Source of the DNA: Ruegeria atlantica | GTDB taxonomy: Bacteria > Pseudomonadota > Alphaproteobacteria > Rhodobacterales > Rhodobacteraceae | Assembly: GCF_013033965.1 (NCBI RefSeq) | Contig: NZ_WQFE01000002.1 | Location: 310,001 to 374,000 of the forward strand | Length of the DNA: 64,000 bases | Direction: 5' to 3' | Made by a program: the position numbers and the translations under genes | Shown: in pieces, positions 36,229 through 45,694 of the stretch | How the letters are laid out: the number at the start of each line of letters is the position of its first letter | How positions within the stretch are numbered: position 1 is the stretch's first letter | Notes under the pieces: generated by a model | What the model saw: the letters and a program-made list of their open reading frames with translations, nothing else | Told to the model about the DNA's origin: nothing | The model's database searches: none

Positions 36229-36555
36229 TTAACCGGCTCCGTCGACCAGCCAGTTGCCATGGACCCAGCCCTTGCGGCGGGGTTGGCCATAATACACACC
36301 GTACCACTTACCCTCTCGGGCGCAGGTTCTGACCATGTCCCCATTGTGCAACTCGTCGATTTTGCTGAATTGCGATCCCGGTCCTGTGCGCACAGACAGA
36401 AACCCGTCGCCGTTGGGGTCCAGACCCGAGACGAAGCTGCTGGCGCAGCCTGCCGCCTGATCGTCTTCGGTGATCGTGAATTCCTGATCCAATTGTTGCG
36501 CCGTGGCTGTGCCTGCCAAAAATGTAAGCGCAAAAGCCAAGTGTCTGCAATGCAT
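36229..36555 (-). CDS. Secreted SH3-domain protein
   Basis: A 108-residue exported protein. After a signal peptide (MHCRHLAFALTFLAGTATAQ) comes a bacterial SH3 (SH3b) domain (FLSVRTGPGSQFSKIDELHNGDMV... KWYGVYY...KGWVHGNWLV). Such domains usually bind peptidoglycan or other envelope ligands. The start at 36555 has aggaggtt just upstream. The gene lies antisense between the binding-protein gene and the permease genes of the ABC importer. Confidence 0.85.
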   Translation of the reverse strand: MHCRHLAFALTFLAGTATAQQLDQEFTITEDDQAAGCASSFVSGLDPNGDGFLSVRTGPGSQFSKIDELHNGDMVRTCAREGKWYGVYYGQPRRKGWVHGNWLVDGAG

Positions 36556-36684
36556 GGCTAAACCTCCTGAAAACAATGCCAGAAGCCTAAAGTGCACAGT
36601 TTAGTGCCGCAAGTTTCGCCGGTTTTCCTGCCAGTTGAAAGGTCGTGCTGGACCCGCAGCGCGTGCGCCCCTAACGTGGCCTCG

Positions 36685-37632
36685 ATGCTTCGCTATGCTC
36701 TCAAACGACTGATTTCGCTGATGATCAGCCTTGCCGTCGCCTCGGTGGTGATCTTCGCCGTGATCGAGGTAGCTCCGGGTGATCCGGCGTCTTTTATGCT
36801 GGGCGTCAATGCGCAAGAGGATACGCTGGCCGCCCTGCGGGCCGAGCTGGGCTTGGATGTCTCCAAAGTGCAGCGTTACTTCAATTGGATCGGCGGGATG
36901 GTGGTGGGAGATTTCGGAACCTCCTACACCTATCGCACGCCCGTGTCGCAGATGATCGCGGATCGGTTGTGGGTCTCGCTGCCCTTGGCGCTGTACGCGC
37001 TGACGCTGTCTACGGCGATCGCCTTCCCTGTGGGTATCTATGCTGCCGCCCGCCGTGGCAAACCGGGTGACCTGACCGTGATGGGGGCGACTCAGCTGGG
37101 GATTGCGGTGCCAAATTTCTGGTTCGCGATGATGCTGGTTCTGATCTTCGCCATCAATCTGCGCTGGTTCAACGCTGGTGGTTTTGCTGGGTGGGACAAG
37201 GGAGTCTGGACCGGGCTGCATTCCCTGACGCTTCCGGCCATCGCGCTGGCTTTGCCGCAGGCGGCCATTCTGGCGCGCGTGATGCGATCATCCCTGTTGG
37301 ACATCCTCGGGGAAGACTTCATGCGGACCGCGCGCGCCAAAGGCTTGTCACGTCGTCAGGCGCTGTGGCGGCACGGGGTGCGCAATGCCCTTATCCCGGT
37401 TCTGACCATCATCGGGCTGCAGTTTTCGTTCCTGCTGGCCGGCTCCATCATCATCGAGCAGGTCTTTTATCTGCCTGGTCTTGGGCGGCTGGTGTTTCAG
37501 GCAATCTCGGCCCGCGATCTGATCGTGGTGGAATCGGTCGTGATGCTGCTTGTCTTTGCCGTCATCACGGTGAACTTTCTGGTCGATCTGGCCTATGCCG
37601 CCGTGGATCCAAGATTGAGGAGCCGGACATGA
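36685..37632 (+). CDS. ABC transporter permease, DppB-like
   Basis: A 315-residue inner-membrane permease with six helices. It opens with MLRYALKRLISLMISLAVASVVIFAVIEVAPGDP, the DppB/OppB mark, and has the EAA-type coupling loop (DFMRTARAKGLSRRQALWRHGVRNALIP). It forms a heterodimer with the next gene product. The start at 36685 is the family start. Its stop overlaps the next start by four bases. Confidence 0.93.
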   Translation: MLRYALKRLISLMISLAVASVVIFAVIEVAPGDPASFMLGVNAQEDTLAALRAELGLDVSKVQRYFNWIGGMVVGDFGTSYTYRTPVSQMIADRLWVSLPLALYALTLSTAIAFPVGIYAAARRGKPGDLTVMGATQLGIAVPNFWFAMMLVLIFAINLRWFNAGGFAGWDKGVWTGLHSLTLPAIALALPQAAILARVMRSSLLDILGEDFMRTARAKGLSRRQALWRHGVRNALIPVLTIIGLQFSFLLAGSIIIEQVFYLPGLGRLVFQAISARDLIVVESVVMLLVFAVITVNFLVDLAYAAVDPRLRSRT

Positions 37633-38444
37633 GCCGTAACCTGATCCTTGGTGCATGCCTGTCCTCGCTGGTCGTGCTGGCAGCGCTGGTGTCATTTGTC
37701 TGGACCCCTTACGACTATGCCGCGCTGAACATACCCGACAAGCTGCAGCCGCCCAATGCGCAACACTGGTTCGGTACGGATCATTTCGGTCGTGACATGT
37801 TCTCGATGATCATGGTCGGTGCGCGCACGTCGATTGCGGTGGCACTGGTGGCGGTTGGCATCGGCATGGCGTTGGGCGTACCGCTTGGGCTGACCGCGGC
37901 GGCGCGGAAAGAGTCTTGGCTGGATGAGTTAATCATGCGCGGCAACGATCTGGTCTTTGCCTTCCCTTCGCTGGTCATTGCAATTCTGATCACTGCTGTG
38001 TTCGGTGCAGGCGCGATCAATGCGATTATCGCCATTGGCATCTTCAACATCCCGGTCTTTGCGCGCATAACCCGCGGTGCGGCGCTATCTTTGTGGGAAC
38101 GAGAGTTCATCCTGGCCGCCCGTGTCTCGGGCAAAGGCGCGGCGCGGATATCAGCGGAACATATCCTGCCCAATGTCGCCAACCTGCTGATCGTGCAGGG
38201 CACCATCCAGTTCAGCCTTGGCATTCTGGCCGAGGCTGGTCTGTCTTATGTCGGTCTGGGTGCGCAACCGCCTACTCCAAGTTGGGGCCGGATGCTGGCC
38301 GATGCGCAGACAATGGTCAGTTTTGCCCCGCATTTGGCTCTGATTCCCGGTTTGGCGATTATTGTTACGGTGCTTGGGTTGAACCTGCTGGGCGATGGGT
38401 TGCGCGACTGGTTGGACCCCCGGATCAGGGTGGCCCGCGCATGA
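37629..38444 (+). CDS. ABC transporter permease, DppC-like
   Basis: A 271-residue permease of the DppC/OppC type. It has the conserved periplasmic segment (HWFGTDHFGRDMFSMIMVGARTS) and the coupling loop (REFILAARVSGKGAARISAEHILPNVANLLIVQ). It lacks most of the longer N-terminal cytosolic part of OppC. It overlaps the previous stop (ATGA at 37629) and the following ATPase start (38441), a coupled three-gene unit. Confidence 0.93.
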   Translation: MSRNLILGACLSSLVVLAALVSFVWTPYDYAALNIPDKLQPPNAQHWFGTDHFGRDMFSMIMVGARTSIAVALVAVGIGMALGVPLGLTAAARKESWLDELIMRGNDLVFAFPSLVIAILITAVFGAGAINAIIAIGIFNIPVFARITRGAALSLWEREFILAARVSGKGAARISAEHILPNVANLLIVQGTIQFSLGILAEAGLSYVGLGAQPPTPSWGRMLADAQTMVSFAPHLALIPGLAIIVTVLGLNLLGDGLRDWLDPRIRVARA

Positions 38445-40039
38445 GTTTGCTTGAGATCGAAAACCTGTCGCTGTCCATTCATGGCACAGACATTCTGAAA
38501 CAGGTCAATCTGTCCGTTGCGCCGGGTCAGATCGTCGCCGTAACCGGCGAGAGTGGGTCGGGCAAGTCGATGACTGCGCTTGCGGTGATGCGACTGTTAC
38601 CACAGGGGGCGGTGACGGACGGGGCCATTCGGCTGAGTGGGTCAGATCTGCTGAACCAGAGCGAAACTGACATGTGTGCCTTGCGCGGTGCTGCGATCGG
38701 TATGGTGTTTCAAGAGCCGATGACAGCTTTGAACCCGGTCAAAACCATTGGCGATCAGGTGATGGAATCCATCCTGATCCACAAGGCCATGCCACCAACG
38801 CGGGCGCGTGACCGGGCAGAGGAAGTTCTGACCCGCGTGGGCCTGCCGTCAGACCGCTTCCCTTTATCCCGCTATCCGCACGAGCTGTCGGGCGGCCAGC
38901 GCCAGCGCGTCGTGATCGCCATGGCCATCGCACTGCGCCCCAAGCTGTTGATCGCGGATGAACCGACCACTGCGTTGGATGTGACTACGCAGGCACAAAT
39001 CCTTGAGCTTTTAAGGGGGTTGGTGACCGAATTCGGCATGGGGCTGCTGATGATCACCCATGACCTTGCCGTGGTGGCGGACATGGCCGACCAAATTGTG
39101 GTCATGCGTCATGGCGAAGTGGTCGAGTCCGGTGCCACCGGCCACCTGCTGCGAAACATGCAGCATCCATATACCCGCATGTTGTTCGATGCTTCGGGCC
39201 ATCAGGTGGCACTGCCAGAGCCCGCCCAATCCCAGCCTTTGCTTGAAGTGACAAATGTCGTCCGTGACTACCCTTTGCCTCGCAAAAGCCTATTCGGTTC
39301 CCCTGGGCATTACAGGGCAGTGGACCATGTGAGCTTTACCCTCAATCGCGGAGAACGCCTGGGTCTGGTTGGCGAGTCTGGATGTGGGAAATCGACCCTA
39401 ACAAAGGCTGTATTGGGTTTGGAAGAGGTTCAGGGCGGTGACATCCTCCTAGACGGGCAGCCTGTCTTTTCAGGCCACAAACCCAACCTCGCCGTTCGGC
39501 GCAAGATGCAGGTGGTCTTTCAGGATCCTTATGGCAGTTTCAACCCTCGGCACCGTGTTGCCCGATTGATCACCGAGCCGTTCCATCTGCTTGATGCTCC
39601 GCCAACAAATGCGGAAAGGCAGGACCGGATCGCGGAAATGCTGAGCGCGGTTGGTCTCAGCCCGGATGACGCGGGTAAATATATCCATGAATTCTCGGGC
39701 GGTCAGAGACAACGCATCGCCATCGCCCGTGCCCTGATCATCCGACCCGAACTGATCCTGTTCGACGAGGCGGTCTCGGCCCTTGATGTTTCGGTCCGGG
39801 CTCAGATCCTCGACCTGTTGGTCGAGCTATGTGAGGCTTATGATCTGACCTATCTGTTCATCAGCCATGATCTGAGTGTCGTGCGCACCATCACCGACCG
39901 CGTAATGGTGATGCGGGCGGGAATTATCGTCGAAGAGGGGGAGACCGAAAGCGTCTTTTCTGATCCGAAACATCAATACACAAAAGACCTGATCAATGCC
40001 GCGCCAACACTGCCAGACATTGGTCGGAATGTTGCCTAG
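38441..40039 (+). CDS. ABC transporter ATP-binding protein, DppD-DppF fusion
   Basis: A 532-residue protein with two complete nucleotide-binding domains, so one chain replaces DppD and DppF. The first has Walker A GESGSGKS (about residue 34), the signature LSGGQRQRVVIAMAI and Walker B LLIADEPTTALD; the second has GESGCGKST (about 312), FSGGQRQRIAIARAL and LILFDEAVSALD. In the second Walker B the usual DEP is DEA, which is common in such proteins. It powers the importer encoded upstream. The start is ATGA-coupled at 38441. Confidence 0.94.
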   Translation: MSLLEIENLSLSIHGTDILKQVNLSVAPGQIVAVTGESGSGKSMTALAVMRLLPQGAVTDGAIRLSGSDLLNQSETDMCALRGAAIGMVFQEPMTALNPVKTIGDQVMESILIHKAMPPTRARDRAEEVLTRVGLPSDRFPLSRYPHELSGGQRQRVVIAMAIALRPKLLIADEPTTALDVTTQAQILELLRGLVTEFGMGLLMITHDLAVVADMADQIVVMRHGEVVESGATGHLLRNMQHPYTRMLFDASGHQVALPEPAQSQPLLEVTNVVRDYPLPRKSLFGSPGHYRAVDHVSFTLNRGERLGLVGESGCGKSTLTKAVLGLEEVQGGDILLDGQPVFSGHKPNLAVRRKMQVVFQDPYGSFNPRHRVARLITEPFHLLDAPPTNAERQDRIAEMLSAVGLSPDDAGKYIHEFSGGQRQRIAIARALIIRPELILFDEAVSALDVSVRAQILDLLVELCEAYDLTYLFISHDLSVVRTITDRVMVMRAGIIVEEGETESVFSDPKHQYTKDLINAAPTLPDIGRNVA

Positions 40040-40072
40040 ACCATTTGTTAGAGCCTGAAAAAGGAATGTCCC

Positions 40073-41524
40073 ATGTCCACCCCCCTTTGGTTTGACCCCA
40101 GCCTCTGTCTGATTGGTGGCATCTGGGTACCGCCAAACTCAGAACAAACATTGCCTTTGATCAATCCTTCTGACGGGTCTGAGATCTGCCAAATCGCAAG
40201 GGGTAATGCGCAGGATGTGGATGCGGCGGTCAGGGCGGCACGGACTGCGCTGGATGAGGATTGGGGGCGAAAAACTGCGCTGGAGCGGGGCCGTATCCTT
40301 ACGCGTTTGGGGAGAATGGTGTTGGATCGTGTTGAGGACCTTGCCCGGTTGGAGGCGATCGATGTGGGCAAACCGCTGACGCAGGCGCGGGCGGACGCCG
40401 TTGCGTTGGCGCGGTATTGTGAATTCTACGGTGGCGCCGCAGACAAGGTGATGGGTGAGACCATTCCGTATCTCGACGGTTATACCGTCTATACGCTGCG
40501 GGAACCGCATGGCGTGACGGGGCATATCGTGCCTTGGAATTACCCGATGCAAATTATCGGTCGGTCGGTTGGGGCCGCCCTGGCGATGGGCAATGCCTGC
40601 GTCCTGAAACCCGCGGAAGAGGCTTGTTTGACCGCGTTGGCCTTTGCGCATCTGGCACAAGAAGCTGGGCTGCCTGCCGGCGCCCTGAACGTCGTCCCCG
40701 GATTGGGGGCCGAGGCAGGGGCAGCTTTGTCGGGCCATCCGGGCGTGCATCATGTCTCGTTTACCGGCTCTGTTGCCACAGGTGCGCTGGTGCAGCAGGC
40801 GGCGGGGCGAAATGTGGTGCCCGTGACGCTGGAGCTTGGGGGGAAGTCGCCTCAGTTGGTGTTTGACGATGCCGATCTGGACGCCGCCCTGCCGTTTCTG
40901 GTTAACGCGGGGATACAGAATGCCGGACAAACTTGTTCGGCTTCCTCGCGTATACTGGTACAGCGCGGGGTTTATGATCAGGTCAAGCATCGGATGGCAG
41001 AGGCTTATGGAGATCTGACCGTTGGCCCGGCGCAGGATGATCTGCGCATTGGACCGCTGATTTCTGCCCGTCAAAAAGAGATCGTTTCAGGGTTTCTGAC
41101 CAAGGGCGCAGACCTGACAGTCGCAGGGCAAGGGCGGATCGTAGACGGTGCTCCGTCAGATGGGGCTTATGTTCTGCCGACCCTTTTTGCGGACGTTCCG
41201 CCCGATCACAGTCTGGCCAAGGATGAGATTTTCGGCCCTGTGCAGGTGCTGATCCCATTCGAGTCCGAAGAAGAGGCGGTGAAGATCGCCAACGGCACCG
41301 ACTATGGGCTGGTCGCCAGCATCTGGACCCGCGATGGGTCGCGGCAGATGCGACTGGCAAAGCAACTGCGCTCGGGACAGGTCTTCATCAACAACTATGG
41401 TGCGGGTGGCGGAGTTGAGTTGCCTTTTGGTGGTGTCGGAAAATCCGGTCACGGCCGCGAGAAAGGGTTTGAGGCCCTCTATGGGTTTTCACAATTGAAA
41501 ACGGTCGCGGCTTACCATGGTTAG
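40073..41524 (+). CDS. Aldehyde dehydrogenase family protein
   Basis: A 483-residue NAD(P)-dependent aldehyde dehydrogenase. The general base is E254 (LELGGKSPQ) and the nucleophile C288 (NAGQTCSASSR); PWNYPMQIIGRSVGAALAMGNACVLKP and VSFTGSVATG are the cofactor-binding blocks. It resembles betaine- and gamma-aminobutyraldehyde dehydrogenases. It starts 33 bases after the ABC importer ATPase, so the importer may bring in a compound that is oxidised here; that is inference. It converges on pncB with three bases between stops. Confidence 0.92.
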   Translation: MSTPLWFDPSLCLIGGIWVPPNSEQTLPLINPSDGSEICQIARGNAQDVDAAVRAARTALDEDWGRKTALERGRILTRLGRMVLDRVEDLARLEAIDVGKPLTQARADAVALARYCEFYGGAADKVMGETIPYLDGYTVYTLREPHGVTGHIVPWNYPMQIIGRSVGAALAMGNACVLKPAEEACLTALAFAHLAQEAGLPAGALNVVPGLGAEAGAALSGHPGVHHVSFTGSVATGALVQQAAGRNVVPVTLELGGKSPQLVFDDADLDAALPFLVNAGIQNAGQTCSASSRILVQRGVYDQVKHRMAEAYGDLTVGPAQDDLRIGPLISARQKEIVSGFLTKGADLTVAGQGRIVDGAPSDGAYVLPTLFADVPPDHSLAKDEIFGPVQVLIPFESEEEAVKIANGTDYGLVASIWTRDGSRQMRLAKQLRSGQVFINNYGAGGGVELPFGGVGKSGHGREKGFEALYGFSQLKTVAAYHG

Positions 41525-41527
41525 AGC

Positions 41528-42820
41528 CTAAACGATCACCTCGATCGCCTCTTGCACCCCTACGCCGAACACTCGTTTGTAGCGTTCGATCTGATCTTTC
41601 GGACCCATCGCCTTTTCAGGGTTGTCCGATAGCTTCACGGTCGGCTGGCCGTTGGCGGACACAGCCTTGCAAACCAGTGAGAACGGCGCCAACGCGTCGT
41701 TTGGAACGAGTCCGCGGAAGTCGTTGGTCAGCAAAGTGCCCCAGCCGAATGAGACCTTGGTTCTGTGGGCGAATTGAGTGTGCAGTTCCCGAATTTTGTC
41801 GACGTCCAGACCGTCCGAGAAAATCACCCGTTTCTCCATTGGGTCTTCTCCACGGGACTGCCACCATTTGATCGCGGTTTCTGCACCAGTTGCCGGATCG
41901 CCGCTGTCGATCCGAATGCCGGTCCATCCAGCCAGCCAGTCGGGCGCGCGATCCAAAAAGCCCTGCGTGCCATAAGTGTCCGGCAGAATGATACGCAGAT
42001 TGCCGTCATGTTCCTCGTGCCAATCGCTCAACACATCGTAAGGCGCCTGTGCGAGTTGGGCATCGTCGTTGGCGAGCGCCGAATACACCATCGGCAGTTC
42101 GTGTGCGTTGGTGCCGATGGCCTCAACCTCGCGCCGCATGGCGATCAGGCAGTTCGATGTGCCGGTAAACGATGACCCCAGACCCTCGATCATGGCCTGC
42201 ACGCACCAGTCCTGCCAAAGAAAGCTGTGTCTGCGCCGAGTGCCGAAATCCGCGATGCCTAGCCCGTCGATCTCGCGCAGTTGCTCAATTTTTTTCCAAA
42301 CGCGGGTCATGGCCTGGGCATACAGCACCTGCAGTTCGAACCGGCGCATGTCGTTCAGAACCGCACGTGAGCGTAGTTCCATCAGAACCGCCAGCGCCGG
42401 AATTTCCCACAGCATGACCTCATGCCATTTGCCTTCAAAGGTCAGCTCGTACTGGTCGCCCTTCCGTTCCAGATGATAGGGCGGCAAACGCAGGTTTTCG
42501 AACCACTCCATGAAATCCGAGCGGAACATCTGGCGTTTTCCGTAGAATGTATTGCCCCGCAGCCAGGTGCTTTCGCCCCGGCTGAGGCTGAGCGACCGGA
42601 TATGATCCAATTGTTCGCGCAGCTCGCCTTCGTCGATTAGTTTGGCCAGAGGAATATGATTCGACCGGTTGATCAGTGAAAAAGTCACGTCCGTTTGGGG
42701 CTTATTTCGAAACACTGACTGGCACATCAGCAGTTTGTAGAAGTCCGTGTCGATCAAAGACCGTACAATCGGGTCAATCTTCCATTTATGATTGTACACA
42801 CGTGTCGCAATATCGACCAT
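41528..42820 (-). CDS. pncB: Nicotinate phosphoribosyltransferase
   Basis: A 430-residue enzyme of the Preiss-Handler NAD salvage route, turning nicotinate into its mononucleotide. Typical blocks: IVRSLIDTDFYKLLMCQSVF, FGTRRRHSFLWQDW (with the phosphorylated-His region), FTGTSNCLIAMR, RIDSGDPATGAETAI and FSDGLDVDKI. Length is normal for the short proteobacterial form. Together with pncA (43507) it marks this stretch as an NAD salvage locus. Confidence 0.96.
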   Translation of the reverse strand: MVDIATRVYNHKWKIDPIVRSLIDTDFYKLLMCQSVFRNKPQTDVTFSLINRSNHIPLAKLIDEGELREQLDHIRSLSLSRGESTWLRGNTFYGKRQMFRSDFMEWFENLRLPPYHLERKGDQYELTFEGKWHEVMLWEIPALAVLMELRSRAVLNDMRRFELQVLYAQAMTRVWKKIEQLREIDGLGIADFGTRRRHSFLWQDWCVQAMIEGLGSSFTGTSNCLIAMRREVEAIGTNAHELPMVYSALANDDAQLAQAPYDVLSDWHEEHDGNLRIILPDTYGTQGFLDRAPDWLAGWTGIRIDSGDPATGAETAIKWWQSRGEDPMEKRVIFSDGLDVDKIRELHTQFAHRTKVSFGWGTLLTNDFRGLVPNDALAPFSLVCKAVSANGQPTVKLSDNPEKAMGPKDQIERYKRVFGVGVQEAIEVIV

Positions 42821-42930
42821 GGGGAACTCCTGCGATTTCCGTTGTTAGATCAATCGGTGCGTAGAATGGCAAGAGTCGCTAGAATGATAACAATGACAAG
42901 GTCAGGTCACATTGCGAGCATATTGTGTGA

Positions 42931-42954
42931 TCTTTTCACAGTTTAGTGAAAAGA
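42931..42954. repeat. 9-bp inverted repeat in the pncB upstream region
   Basis: TCTTTTCAC, spacer AGTTTA, GTGAAAAGA: perfect 9-bp arms with a 6-bp spacer. It lies between the divergent pncB and the 174-residue unknown gene and has operator geometry. The regulator is not known; an NAD-responsive repressor would be logical. Confidence 0.5.
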
Positions 42955-42985
42955 AAGGGATGGTTGAACGAGGTTAACTTGGTGA

Positions 42986-43510
42986 ATGGTTCTCGAGTAC
43001 GATTTTGACATCGTTGTTAACGAGCAAGAGATAGATGACGCGGGTCCAGAACAGTTGGACCAGCCTGTCGCGCGCGCTCGATTCCGTCACGTGAAAACAG
43101 CTGACGCGCTTCGGGCGACGTCACCGAAGATTCGCAAGATTTTTCAGGAAGCCGGATTCGATCTGGATTCAACCGACAGCAAAATTTCGCATGGGTACTA
43201 CTCGTCAAGGTACGTGGACCACCGCGAACGCATTCTGCACGCACTTTTTGCAAATATTCGTGAAATGGGACTCGAGGGCGAATACTGCGGCGAATTCGAT
43301 TTCCATCGCTTTTTGGATGACGTCAGAACGGCCAAGCCGCGCAACGATCAACGCCCAAAAGTCGAGAATTGGACGCCAAACCCACGCTACAAATCCCCCG
43401 CCACGCCCGAGCGTCGCACATTGCCGGGTCGAATTGGCGTCGCATTGGGATTGGCGGTGATTTTGTTTGCAGTGCTCAGGTATCTTGCCGAAAAAGGCGC
43501 TACGCCTTAG
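42986..43510 (+). CDS. Unknown protein with C-terminal membrane anchor
   Basis: A 174-residue protein I do not recognise. The N-terminal ~125 residues are polar and rich in charged residues (VARARFRHVKTADALRAT, YSSRYVDHRERILHALFANI), then comes a proline-rich linker (ENWTPNPRYKSPATPERRT) and a single C-terminal hydrophobic helix (IGVALGLAVILFAVLRYLA), so it is predicted as a tail-anchored cytosolic protein. Start at 42986, with a weak ribosome site. It sits between pncB and pncA and overlaps the pncA end by four bases. A link to NAD metabolism is only positional. Confidence 0.6.
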   Translation: MVLEYDFDIVVNEQEIDDAGPEQLDQPVARARFRHVKTADALRATSPKIRKIFQEAGFDLDSTDSKISHGYYSSRYVDHRERILHALFANIREMGLEGEYCGEFDFHRFLDDVRTAKPRNDQRPKVENWTPNPRYKSPATPERRTLPGRIGVALGLAVILFAVLRYLAEKGATP

Positions 43511-44100
43511 ATCAGCGCGACGCCGGCTTCACGCATCGCGTCCTTGGCCGCAGCCAATGATCCATCCAGATCAATCGCCCGGCACGCGTCCATGCGAACG
43601 GTGACGTCAAACCCCAAACGGGCCGCGTCAACAGCCGAGAAGTGCACGCAGAAATCAGTGGCCAGCCCAACGATGGTCAGTTTTGAGATGCCACGTGATT
43701 TCAGGTAGCCTTCCAACCCGGTTGGCGTCTTTTGATCGTTCTCGAAAAATGCGGAATAGCTATCGATGCCGCGTCGAAAGCCTTTGCGAATGACAAGATC
43801 GGCGTGGGTATTCAGTTCCGGGTGGAAATCGGCACCTGCGGTGCCCTGAACGCAATGGTCCGGCCACAGGACCTGCGGTCCGTAATGCATGTCGGTCATA
43901 TCATAGGGGGCCTTGCCGTCATGTTCACTTGCAAAAGACGAATGCCCAACCGGGTGCCAATCCTGCGTCAGGATCACGGCGTCGAACTTTGGTATCATGG
44001 CATTGATTTGCGCCACGATCTCGTCGCCTCCGGGCACGGCCAGCGCGCCGCCGGGGCAGAAATCGTTCTGAACATCGATTACGATCAGGGCATGGGTCAT
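43507..44100 (-). CDS. pncA: Nicotinamidase
   Basis: A 197-residue bifunctional nicotinamidase/pyrazinamidase that turns nicotinamide into nicotinate for PncB. The catalytic triad is D9 (VIDVQNDF), K106 (IRKGF) and C151 (GLATDFCVHF); metal-binding D47/H49 are in TQDWHP. Length and start are typical. It faces the unknown membrane protein gene and is transcribed in the same direction as pncB. Confidence 0.95.
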   Translation of the reverse strand: MTHALIVIDVQNDFCPGGALAVPGGDEIVAQINAMIPKFDAVILTQDWHPVGHSSFASEHDGKAPYDMTDMHYGPQVLWPDHCVQGTAGADFHPELNTHADLVIRKGFRRGIDSYSAFFENDQKTPTGLEGYLKSRGISKLTIVGLATDFCVHFSAVDAARLGFDVTVRMDACRAIDLDGSLAAAKDAMREAGVALI

Positions 44101-44197
44101 CGGGGGCCTCCTTGCTTTGATCTATCGGTAGGGCGCTGAACAGGGGGCGTCAATCCGGTCCCTTGCGACTCGTGCCCAGCAGGTTTAGACCGCGCGC

Positions 44198-45103
44198 ATG
44201 TATACGATCGCTGCCCTTTATCACTTCACCCGGTTTTCGGATCACGTGGCCCTGCGCGACCCGCTTCTGGATTTATGCCGCGCGCAATCGGTCAAAGGCA
44301 CTTTGTTGCTGGCTGCCGAAGGGATCAACGGAACCATTGCCGGTCCGCGTGCTGGGATTGATGCGGTTCTGGCCCACATCAAGGCTTTGCCCGGATGTGC
44401 GGATCTGGATTGGAAAGAGGCCACATCCGACCACCCTCCTTTTGGCAAAATGAAGGTGCGTTTGAAGAAAGAGATCGTGACCATGGGGCAGCCGGACGTC
44501 GATCCGCGCGCCCGCGTCGGCAACTATGTCGAGCCCAAAGACTGGAACGATCTGATCCGATCTGACGATGTGGTCGTGATCGACACACGCAACGACTACG
44601 AAGTGGCGATTGGCACGTTTGAAGGCGCGTTAGACCCTGAAACCGCCAGCTTCCGTGAGTTCCCGGCCTGGTGGGAAGAAAACAAAGACCGCTTCCACAA
44701 CAAGCGGGTCGCCATGTTCTGCACCGGCGGTATCCGCTGCGAGAAGTCCACCAATTACCTGCTGGGGCAGGGGGTAGAGGATGTTTACCACCTGAAGGGT
44801 GGCATCCTGCGTTATCTGGAAGAAATGCCCGCCGACGACAGTAGCTGGCAGGGTGAGTGCTTTGTATTCGACAACCGCGTTTCGGTCGGCCATGGGCTAG
44901 TCGAAGGACCGCACAAGCTGTGTCACGGTTGCCGCCGCCCGATCCTGCCCGAAGATATGAAGCGCCCGGAATACGAGCACGGTGTGTCTTGCCATCGGTG
45001 CATTAATGAGACTTCGGACGCGGACAAAACGCGATTCCGTGAACGTCAGAAGCAAATCCTGCTGTCGCGCCAGCGTGGGCAAGAGCATCTGGGTGCCGAA
45101 TAA
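44198..45103 (+). CDS. trhO: tRNA uridine(34) hydroxylase TrhO (YceA rhodanese)
   Basis: A 301-residue rhodanese-domain protein that uses oxygen to hydroxylate the wobble uridine of some tRNAs. The active-site loop is FCTGGIRCEKS with C175 and C181, and the N-terminal domain starts MYTIAALYHFTRF. The C-terminal zinc-type cysteines (LCHGCRRPI, GVSCHRCI) are present. Length is as in the alphaproteobacterial form. The gene is alone. Confidence 0.94.
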   Translation: MYTIAALYHFTRFSDHVALRDPLLDLCRAQSVKGTLLLAAEGINGTIAGPRAGIDAVLAHIKALPGCADLDWKEATSDHPPFGKMKVRLKKEIVTMGQPDVDPRARVGNYVEPKDWNDLIRSDDVVVIDTRNDYEVAIGTFEGALDPETASFREFPAWWEENKDRFHNKRVAMFCTGGIRCEKSTNYLLGQGVEDVYHLKGGILRYLEEMPADDSSWQGECFVFDNRVSVGHGLVEGPHKLCHGCRRPILPEDMKRPEYEHGVSCHRCINETSDADKTRFRERQKQILLSRQRGQEHLGAE

Positions 45104-45179
45104 ACGGATTTACAATTCCGGTTGCGAGCCTGTACCTAAAACCGGATGATCCGGGACAATTCAGCGTATCGGAGGCGCA

Positions 45180-45680
45180 ATGTCCCGCAAACCCACAACT
45201 CTGGCAGAATGGAAATCAACCCTGCTGGCCGCCGCCGGGATGGTTCTGGCGAGCTTCCTAGCCTGGTTCGGCCTGTCGCGCCTGAGCGAAGCCACCGCTG
45301 GCGACACAATCGGCAGCATCGCATCGGTGGTCCTGTTTGTGTGGATCGTTTCTCAATCCTGGTTCTACATGACGCAGGTAAAGTCGCCGCGCAGACTGTT
45401 GTTCCTGATGGGAGTGTCCTTCATCCAGGTGGTGCCCTTCCTTTTTGCCGCTGTTTACGGGGCGTTCGGTTATATGGACAATTGTGTCCTCGGTGCGCAG
45501 GGGCCAGGTGATATCCTGTATTTCTCTTACGTTACCTTTACGACGGTCGGGTACGGCGACATGTCCCCGACAGGATTGTGCCGCGGGCTGGCTGTGTCCG
45601 AGGCTGTAACCGGCTATGTTTTGCTTGGAATGTTCGTCGCGGCAGCAGTTTCGCTCTATGCACGAAATCATCAGGGTTAG
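45180..45680 (+). CDS. Potassium channel family protein
   Basis: A 166-residue membrane protein with an ion-channel pore. The selectivity filter is TTVGYGD (residues 121-127), preceded by a pore helix and followed by an inner helix (AVSEAVTGYVLLGMFVAAAVSLY). Two further helices lie N-terminal (about 14-32 and 43-60) and one near 70-92. There is no RCK or cyclic-nucleotide domain, so gating is unknown. The start at 45180 has cggagg 6-11 bases upstream. Confidence 0.9.
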   Translation: MSRKPTTLAEWKSTLLAAAGMVLASFLAWFGLSRLSEATAGDTIGSIASVVLFVWIVSQSWFYMTQVKSPRRLLFLMGVSFIQVVPFLFAAVYGAFGYMDNCVLGAQGPGDILYFSYVTFTTVGYGDMSPTGLCRGLAVSEAVTGYVLLGMFVAAAVSLYARNHQG

Positions 45681-45694
45681 ACCCAAATATTGGG

